NCBI GenBank assembly: GCA_017551665.1
Contig: JAFZLB010000065.1
Location: 1-37,123 of the forward strand
Source: Lachnospiraceae bacterium
GTDB lineage: Bacteria > Bacillota > Clostridia > Lachnospirales > Lachnospiraceae
Direction of reading: 5' to 3'
Length of the DNA stretch: 37,123 bases
In this document: piece by piece, positions 31,896 to 37,123 of the stretch
How the letters are laid out: each line of letters starts with the position of its first letter
How positions within the stretch are numbered: the stretch's first letter is position 1
Program-made: the position numbers and the translations under genes
Notes under the pieces: generated by a model
Databases searched by the model: none
Told to the model about the DNA's origin: nothing
Seen by the model: the letters and a program-made list of their open reading frames with translations, nothing else

Positions 31896-31897
31896 CC

Positions 31898-33313
31898 TTA
31901 CCTCCTTGCCTGTCTCGCAATCATTCCGATCTGCATCTCGCGCAGACTGCGTTCATGCAGCGCGATCACCTTTTCCAACGCAGCCGCGCCGGGTGCGCCG
32001 TGCGTGAGCCGCAGATCCACGCAGTTCTGCAGGGAAATCGCGTCAAACACATCCTCCTCGAACTGCGGCGAAAAGCCCTTCAGTTCCTCCAATGTCAAAT
32101 CGCCGATGGCGCAGTCCAGACCGATGCAGTGCAGCACCAGCTTTCCGATGATGCCGTGGGCATCGCGGAAGGGCACGCCCTTTTTCACCAGATAATCCGC
32201 CGCGTCCGTCGCGTTGGCAAAGCCCTTCACCGCGCTCTCTTCCATCGTTTCCTTGTGGAAGGTAACGGAGCGCAGCATTTCCGTAAACAGCGCAAGACAA
32301 CTGTTCACGGTGTCAAAGGCGTCAAAGGCCGCTTCCTTATCCTCCTGCATGTCCTTGTTGTACGCGAGCGGCAGTCCCTTCATCGTGGTCAGCAGGCTGA
32401 GCAGATTCCCGTACACCCTGCCGGTTTTGCCGCGCACCAGCTCCGCGATATCCGGATTTTTCTTCTGCGGCATGATGGACGAACCCGTCGCAAAGGCGTC
32501 GTCAATCGTAATAAAACGATACTCGTCCGAATTCCAGAGAATGATTTCCTCCGCGAAACGCGAGAGGTGCATCTGGATTGTCGACAGTGCCGCGAGATAT
32601 TCGATCAGATAATCGCGGTCGGAAACGCCGTCCATGCTGTTATCACAAACGCCGTCAAAGCCGAGCAACTGCGCCACGTATTCGCGGTCCAGCGCATAGG
32701 TTGTGCCGGCCAGTGCACCGCTGCCCAGAGGACAGACATTCATGCGCTCGTAAATGTCCGCGCAGCGGTCGGCGTCGCGTTTGAACATTTCAAAGTAAGC
32801 GCCGAGATGATGCGAAAGCGTGACGGGCTGCGCCTTTTGCAGATGCGTAAAGCCCGGCATGTAACTGCGGATATGTTCCTTCATCAGATCATGCAGCGTC
32901 TGAAGCATCTCAAACAGCAGCACGCGCATGCCCGCGATCTGTTCCCTTGTATAGAGCCGCATGTCCAGTGCCACCTGGTCGTTGCGGCTGCGCCCGGTAT
33001 GCAGCTTCTTTCCGGCCTCGCCGATGGTTTCGATCAGCTTGGCTTCCACAAAGCTGTGAACGTCTTCGAAGGTGCCGGCTTCTTCTAAGGAAAGCTCCTT
33101 CCCCGCGGATGTACGGATGTCCTCCAGCCCCTTGACAATCGCGTCACTCTCCTCCTGCGTGAGGATGCCCTGCTTTCCCAGCATCTTCGCGTGCGCGATG
33201 CTGCCTTCGAGATCCGCGTCCAAGAGCCGGATGTCAAAGCCGATGGACGCGTTGAACGCCCACACCGCCGCATCCGTCTTTCCTTCAAATCTTCCGCCCC
33301 ATAATTGTGCCAT
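31898..33313 (-). CDS. argH: Argininosuccinate lyase
   Basis: ArgH splits argininosuccinate into arginine and fumarate. The 471-residue protein opens with LWGGRFEGKTDA and has the fumarase/lyase signature GSSIMPQKKNPD near residue 281 with the catalytic serine, plus HTGRSRNDQVALDMRLY. Length is normal. It is the first gene after a strong promoter (33418-33446) and an approximately 100-nt leader. argG and other arginine genes are not in the window. Its last codons (AGG AGG TAA) form the ribosome site of asd, so the two are tightly linked. Confidence 0.96.
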   Translation of the reverse strand: MAQLWGGRFEGKTDAAVWAFNASIGFDIRLLDADLEGSIAHAKMLGKQGILTQEESDAIVKGLEDIRTSAGKELSLEEAGTFEDVHSFVEAKLIETIGEAGKKLHTGRSRNDQVALDMRLYTREQIAGMRVLLFEMLQTLHDLMKEHIRSYMPGFTHLQKAQPVTLSHHLGAYFEMFKRDADRCADIYERMNVCPLGSGALAGTTYALDREYVAQLLGFDGVCDNSMDGVSDRDYLIEYLAALSTIQMHLSRFAEEIILWNSDEYRFITIDDAFATGSSIMPQKKNPDIAELVRGKTGRVYGNLLSLLTTMKGLPLAYNKDMQEDKEAAFDAFDTVNSCLALFTEMLRSVTFHKETMEESAVKGFANATDAADYLVKKGVPFRDAHGIIGKLVLHCIGLDCAIGDLTLEELKGFSPQFEEDVFDAISLQNCVDLRLTHGAPGAAALEKVIALHERSLREMQIGMIARQARR

Positions 33314-33411
33314 GGTTTCTTCTCTTTCTGCCGTTTCTCCCGGCGGTATTTTCCCTTTGATCGGCGCTCACCACCGTACGCGGCGGCTCCGCCCGCAAGA
33401 TTTCCTGGCTT
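33314..33411 (-). other. Structured leader of the argH mRNA
   Basis: About 98 nt separate the predicted start site from the argH ATG. The RNA can form GGCGG-AG-CCGCC near 33383-33394 and further GC stems (CCGCCGG/ CGGC), with purine-rich connectors. No riboswitch consensus or arginine repressor box that I recognise is present, and no T-tract terminator is seen. It may be an unregulated leader. Confidence 0.4.
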
Positions 33412-33417
33412 CATCAA

Positions 33418-33446
33418 AGTATATCCGTCAGATCAGCCGATGTCAA
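33418..33446 (-). promoter_or_regulatory. Promoter of the argH-asd-NYN unit
   Basis: On the minus strand TTGACA (33441-33446) is 17 bp from TATACT (33418-33423). Between this promoter and the queA stop (33520) nothing else was recognised. Confidence 0.85.
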
Positions 33447-33519
33447 TTCCGCCGGGGGTTCCGATTTCCTCTCCCTGCGCTTCTATATTACTATTACACA
33501 CGTCAGGGATGTCTGCCGT

Positions 33520-34722
33520 CTACGGGATCACCAGCATCGCGTCGCCGAAGGAGAAGAAGCGGTAACGTTCCCGCACGGCTTCCTCGTAGGCCGCAAGCAC
33601 CCGTTCTCTCCCCGCAAAGGCGGAGACAAGCATCAGAAGCGTGGACTGCGGCAGATGAAAATTGGTGATAAGACCGTCCATGACCAGAAACTCATAGCCG
33701 GGGTAAATGAAGATGTCTGTTTCGGCGCGGGTTGCCGCAAGAAGCGCGTCATTTGCCCCGTGCGCAGGTTCTTCCTCCGGTCCCTGCGCTTGTCGAAGGG
33801 ACCGCTGCAATCGTCCCGCTGCCGCTTCCAGCGTGCGGCAGCTTGTTGTGCCGACACAGATCACGCGCCCGCCGTTCTTCTTTGTCTCGTTAATCAGCCG
33901 CGCCGTTTCCTCCGGCACTTCATACCACTCGCTGTGCATGTGATGCTCACGCACATCCTCCGCCTTCACCGGACGGAAGGTGCCGAGTCCCACATGCAGC
34001 GTCACCGTGGCAATCTTCACACCCTTCTCCTGCACTTCCTTCAGCAGGCCTTCCGTAAAATGCAGCCCCGCCGTCGGCGCGGCAGCGCTCCCGTCCACTT
34101 TTGCGTAGACCGTATTATAACGCTCTCGCTCCTGCAATTTGTGCGTGATGTAAGGCGGCAGCGGCATCTCGCCGAGCACATCCAGCACTTCCTCGAAGCT
34201 GCAGTGCCTGCGGTTTTCCGCCGCACTTGCGTCAAGCTGCTTCGTCCCCGCATCTGTTTCGCCCGCGTCGCTGCCTACGTCCCAGAAAAACCGCACCAGA
34301 CGGTTGCCGTCCGGCAGCACATCCTCGATCACGGCGCTCAGCAGGGGCGTATCTTGCTCCGCATTTCCGAACACGACCCGCGTTCCCTTGCGCAGCTTCT
34401 TCCCCGGCTTCACAAGACATTCCCAGACACATCTGTCCGCTGCCTGTGGAATTCTTCTCAGCAACAGCAGTTCCACTCTCGCGCCGCTGTCATTTTTGAC
34501 GCCATGCAGGCGCACCGGCAGCACCTTCGTGTCGTTCAACACCAGAAGATCGCCCGCCCGCAGGAAGGACGCAATCTCCGAAAACACATGATGCGATACC
34601 GCACCGCTCCTCCTGTCCAGCACAAGCAGCCGGGACGAGCTGCGCTCCGCAAGCGGATCCTGCGCAATCAGTTCCTTCGGTAATTCATAATCATAATCCG
34701 CTGTCGCGTAACCTGTCGTCAT
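33520..34722 (-). CDS. queA: tRNA preQ1(34) S-adenosylmethionine ribosyltransferase-isomerase with two in-frame insertions
   Basis: QueA transfers and rearranges the ribosyl part of SAM onto preQ1 in tRNA, giving epoxyqueuosine. The family features are present: [20 protein letters not shown] at the start, [19 protein letters not shown], and [14 protein letters not shown] and FIYPGYEF near the end. At 400 residues it is about 55 longer than usual. One insertion lies near residues 147-175 ([20 protein letters not shown]-like), the other near 305-335 ([19 protein letters not shown]) and contains a repeat also found in argS. The reading frame is intact. It starts 3 bp after the stop of the HExxH gene. 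QueH at 26995 would finish the pathway. Confidence 0.93.
   Translation of the reverse strand: MTTGYATADYDYELPKELIAQDPLAERSSSRLLVLDRRSGAVSHHVFSEIASFLRAGDLLVLNDTKVLPVRLHGVKNDSGARVELLLLRRIPQAADRCVWECLVKPGKKLRKGTRVVFGNAEQDTPLLSAVIEDVLPDGNRLVRFFWDVGSDAGETDAGTKQLDASAAENRRHCSFEEVLDVLGEMPLPPYITHKLQERERYNTVYAKVDGSAAAPTAGLHFTEGLLKEVQEKGVKIATVTLHVGLGTFRPVKAEDVREHHMHSEWYEVPEETARLINETKKNGGRVICVGTTSCRTLEAAAGRLQRSLRQAQGPEEEPAHGANDALLAATRAETDIFIYPGYEFLVMDGLITNFHLPQSTLLMLVSAFAGRERVLAAYEEAVRERYRFFSFGDAMLVIP
33779..33819. repeat. Copy 2 of the short palindromic coding repeat (in queA)
   Basis: On the plus strand 33779-33802 starts GGTCCCTGCGCTTGTCGAAG and ends in GGACC, with perfect GGTCCCT/AGGGACC arms. Similarity to argS 25813-25851 continues past the palindrome to about 33819. 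The encoded peptide SLRQAQGP is in a different frame from that in ArgS. Confidence 0.7.
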
Positions 34723-34725
34723 TTT

Positions 34726-35784
34726 CTATTCTTTCTTTTTCCAAACGCGTTTGATTCTGAGATCGTCATCGACCAGTATCACAAAGAACGGTCCGCGAAG
34801 TTGCTTCATTTCTCCCTCTTCCTCATACGCCACGAAGAAGCGCGAGGTAATGTGATTGTCGTAATATCTGGCGTCATAGATATTCGGGCTGACCAGGCGG
34901 AAATCCCCTTCCAGTACGACGTCACCGTTCCGGACGGCATCCTCCACGATGCGCTTCGTTTCTTCCAGATAGGCCGCGGTGCGCGAGGACATCTCCGGAT
35001 GCGAGGGAAGCGTGTCCGCCGGTGCAACATCCTTCAGCACCAGCTCCGGGAAGGTGATCTCCGAAAAGTCAAAAATCCCCGGCACTCTCCGTGCATGCAA
35101 AACCTTCAGCAGACAGGCACCGAAGGCGTAACAGACCGGACGCACCGGAAAGTAAGCATTGGCGTCCGTCAGACAGGCAATCTGCCGCGCCCATCCCTTC
35201 GCCGCCTTTTCTTCGGAAAGCTGCCGCAGACATTCCAGTTCCACAAAGTTTGCGCAGCCTTCGATCTGCTCATTGCAGACCTCATAGCGGAATTCATAAG
35301 AAAAACGGCTGCGTCGCAGCGCACGCAGGGATAGAAATTCCGCAAGCGCGTCCTGCTCCGGCACAGCACTTCCGTCTTCCAAAAGAGACTTCATCAGTTC
35401 CGCGAGCAGCTCCCCCTCCCGCATCTTTGCCGCAAAGTTCTCCGCGTCGTAGCGGTATTTTACCACCGCTTCCAGTTCCTTCGCGTGCCTTGCTTCCTGC
35501 TTTTTGGTCTGATACGCGTGGAACATTTCGTGAACAATCTTGGAGGTAAGAATCTCCGCGTCCTTCAGCTGCTCTCCTTCCATGTTCCAGATCGCGATCT
35601 GTTCCCCCTCATATTCAATCGCCGTGTTGGCACAGAACGCGGACGTCTTTTCCACAAAACGTCCGTCGAAAAAGACCTCTTTGTCGTCATAAAGCGCAAA
35701 CTTCAGCGGATGAAAGCCCGGCCACAACGCGCCAAAGTCCAACCGCCTGAGCTGCTTTTCGATTTCCTCATACAGCGTTTTCAT
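34726..35784 (-). CDS. Hypothetical protein with HExxH metalloprotease-like motif
   Basis: I do not recognise a named family. The protein has about 352 residues, no signal peptide or membrane helix, and a clear HEMFHAYQ (H85, E86, H89) in ILTSKIVHEMFHAYQTKKQE, typical of zinc peptidases in the gluzincin style. An acidic residue following about 20 residues later (AKELEAVVKYRYDAENFAAK) could be the third ligand. A C-terminal beta-rich part carries YDARYYDNHITSRFFVAYEE. The start is uncertain: GGAGG is 13 nt before the ATG at 35784, while a TTG at 35796 overlaps the acetyltransferase stop (TTGA) but lies too close to that site. It is 3 bp before queA, with which it is probably cotranscribed. Confidence 0.75.
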   Translation of the reverse strand: MKTLYEEIEKQLRRLDFGALWPGFHPLKFALYDDKEVFFDGRFVEKTSAFCANTAIEYEGEQIAIWNMEGEQLKDAEILTSKIVHEMFHAYQTKKQEARHAKELEAVVKYRYDAENFAAKMREGELLAELMKSLLEDGSAVPEQDALAEFLSLRALRRSRFSYEFRYEVCNEQIEGCANFVELECLRQLSEEKAAKGWARQIACLTDANAYFPVRPVCYAFGACLLKVLHARRVPGIFDFSEITFPELVLKDVAPADTLPSHPEMSSRTAAYLEETKRIVEDAVRNGDVVLEGDFRLVSPNIYDARYYDNHITSRFFVAYEEEGEMKQLRGPFFVILVDDDLRIKRVWKKKE

Positions 35785-35792
35785 CCGGCAAA

Positions 35793-36272
35793 TCAAGCCT
35801 CCGTCCGTTTCACCAGCAAAGCATACCTGAAATCAAAGCCGAGTTCATTGATATACAGATCCAGCAGTTCTTTGTACCGGTAAGAGATCGCGATGAGCGC
35901 GATCAGATCCACTTTGTCTTTCACGTCCGCTTCCAGAAAGGCATACAGCGCTTTCCCGACGCCCCGGTTGCGATACTCCTTAGAAACGTAGATTTCGTCT
36001 AACTCAAACGCACGCTCCCCGATGCTGTTATACGACGTTTTTTCTTCGAGCACCTTCTCGTGCCCCATGGCAAAGGCAATCATGTTCTGACCGTCAAAGG
36101 CGGCATAAATGCTTTTGCCCCGGAATTCGCTTTCATCGTTCGGGTCATACGCCGGACAGCACTTTTCATCCGCCCATGCTTTCGACAGCCCCAGAAGTTG
36201 TTCCAGCAACCGCCCGGATTCAGCGGAAGCACTTTCCTCCATCTCGATTTTTCTGTAAGCAAACTCTCCCAT
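35793..36272 (-). CDS. GNAT family N-acetyltransferase
   Basis: This 159-residue protein is a Gcn5-related acetyltransferase. The acetyl-CoA-binding motif A is ELDEIYVSKEYRNRGVGKAL (R-x-x-G-x-G/A type, near residue 110), preceded by a strand AFAMGHEKV. The C-terminal ELLDLYINELGFDFRYALLV matches motif B. It may acetylate an amine, peptide or protein; no substrate can be named. The ATG at 36272 has GGAAGGTG 5 nt upstream. It overlaps or touches the next gene. Confidence 0.85.
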   Translation of the reverse strand: MGEFAYRKIEMEESASAESGRLLEQLLGLSKAWADEKCCPAYDPNDESEFRGKSIYAAFDGQNMIAFAMGHEKVLEEKTSYNSIGERAFELDEIYVSKEYRNRGVGKALYAFLEADVKDKVDLIALIAISYRYKELLDLYINELGFDFRYALLVKRTEA

Positions 36273-36342
36273 CACAACACCTTCCCCAACGGCAGATTGC
36301 CTTCCGCAATCATGCGAAACAGACGATGCGCGACCCGGTCAT

Positions 36343-37123
36343 TTAATTCCTTCGTCGCGCGCGAATGCCCATCAGGACGAGCACCATCAATCCCATGGAC
36401 AGCGGCAGGCAGATATACCACGACCGCACAAAACCGGCGATCAGATAGCAGACAAAGGACACCGCTGCCGTCAACAGCGCATAGGGCAGCTGTGTCGAAA
36501 CATGCCGGATGTGGTCACACCTCGCACCGGCGGACGCCATGATCGTGGTGTCGGAAATCGGCGAGCAGTGGTCACCGCAGACCGCACCGGCCATACAGGC
36601 GCTGATCGAGATAATCATGAGTTCGTTCGACAGATCGCTTCCGAACACCGTGCAGACGATGGGAATCAAGATACCGAAGGTTCCCCAGCTGGTGCCGGTG
36701 GCAAAGGCGAGCAGTCCGCCGATCAAAAACACGAAAGCCGGCAACAGACTCAGTAACGTACCGGTTCCGTTCTTGTAAACGGAATCCACAAGCCCCGACA
36801 CATACGTCGCGGCGCCAAGAGAATCCGTCATCGCCTTCAGTGTCCAGGCAAAGGTTAAAATCAAAATGGCGGGCACCATGCTCTTGAACCCCTCCGGGAG
36901 CGCATTCATGCATTCCCTGAAATCAAGCACCCGCGTTGCGAGATAAAATACGATGGTCAGCACAAGCGCGACCACCGAGCCGTAAACAAGACCGACCGAC
37001 GCGTCCGAATTGGCAAATGCGTCCACGAAGCTCTCACCCTCAAAGAAGCCGCCCGTGTAGATCATGCCGATCACGCAGCACACGATTAAGGAAACAATCG
37101 GCAACACCAGATGGATGACCCGG
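36343..37123 (-). CDS. NhaC family Na+/H+ antiporter, N-terminus cut by window edge
   Basis: Only the C-terminal 259 or so residues lie in the window; the frame stays open to position 37123. Several hydrophobic helices are present (IVSLIVCCVIGMIYTGG, VALVLTIVFYLATRVL, LLPAFVFLIGGLLAFATGTS). The stretch ATGTSWGTFGILIPIV and CGDHCSPISDTTIMASAGA are typical of NhaC antiporters. It probably exchanges Na+ or an organic acid for protons (MleN-type), but substrate is not set by sequence. The stop is TAA at 36343; the next gene starts 70 bp further. Confidence 0.88.
   Translation of the reverse strand, partial: RVIHLVLPIVSLIVCCVIGMIYTGGFFEGESFVDAFANSDASVGLVYGSVVALVLTIVFYLATRVLDFRECMNALPEGFKSMVPAILILTFAWTLKAMTDSLGAATYVSGLVDSVYKNGTGTLLSLLPAFVFLIGGLLAFATGTSWGTFGILIPIVCTVFGSDLSNELMIISISACMAGAVCGDHCSPISDTTIMASAGARCDHIRHVSTQLPYALLTAAVSFVCYLIAGFVRSWYICLPLSMGLMVLVLMGIRARRRN

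Overview
The window reads as chromosomal DNA of a GC-rich, low-G+C-phylum-type Firmicute, most likely a Clostridia/Lachnospiraceae-like anaerobe. This rests on the Gram-positive replicase PolC, the order pyrH-frr-uppS-cdsA-dxr-rseP-ispG-polC, QueH instead of QueG, a DUF512 radical-SAM-like protein, PadR/HAAS/DUF4097 genes, and good Shine-Dalgarno sites with several TTG starts. The family assignment is inference. No tRNA or rRNA gene, insertion sequence, prophage or CRISPR array was seen.

Layout. Positions 27-3905 (minus) hold an alpha/beta hydrolase, trpS and pepF. A divergent MATE exporter (4071-5561, plus) carries an in-frame palindromic insertion. At 5647-6432 there is a repeat-containing disordered protein with its own promoter. 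Positions 6565-11048 (minus) form a PadR-controlled envelope locus: padR, a HAAS membrane protein, a DUF4097 protein, a HAAS-DUF4097 fusion and a Nudix hydrolase. A 14-bp repeat array covers the padR start site and a long hairpin lies between two of the genes.

Positions 11082-24171 (minus) are a very compact envelope/housekeeping operon. In transcription order it holds a membrane-anchored polysaccharide deacetylase with a cytoplasmic coiled coil, a bactofilin, pyrH, frr, uppS, cdsA, dxr, rseP, ispG and polC. It links UMP supply, ribosome recycling, isoprenoid and undecaprenyl synthesis, phospholipid precursor synthesis, membrane proteolysis and replication. argS (24246-26057) is divergent from a small conserved-looking protein and a HAD nucleotidase. 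queH and the DUF512 gene follow on the minus strand.

The only gap longer than 300 bases (29244-29810) holds a consensus promoter (TTGACA-17-TATAAT) and a structured transcript of about 400 nt that I cannot assign to a known RNA family. Upstream of it (29811-33446, minus) is argH-asd-NYN/OST-HTH, driven by a second strong promoter with a structured leader. The right end (33520-37123, minus) carries queA, an HExxH protein, a GNAT acetyltransferase and a truncated NhaC antiporter.

The most notable signals are the unassigned RNA, the deacetylase-bactofilin pair at the head of the envelope operon, the PadR repeat operator, and small palindromic repeats inserted in frame in essential or conserved genes (MATE, argS, queA).
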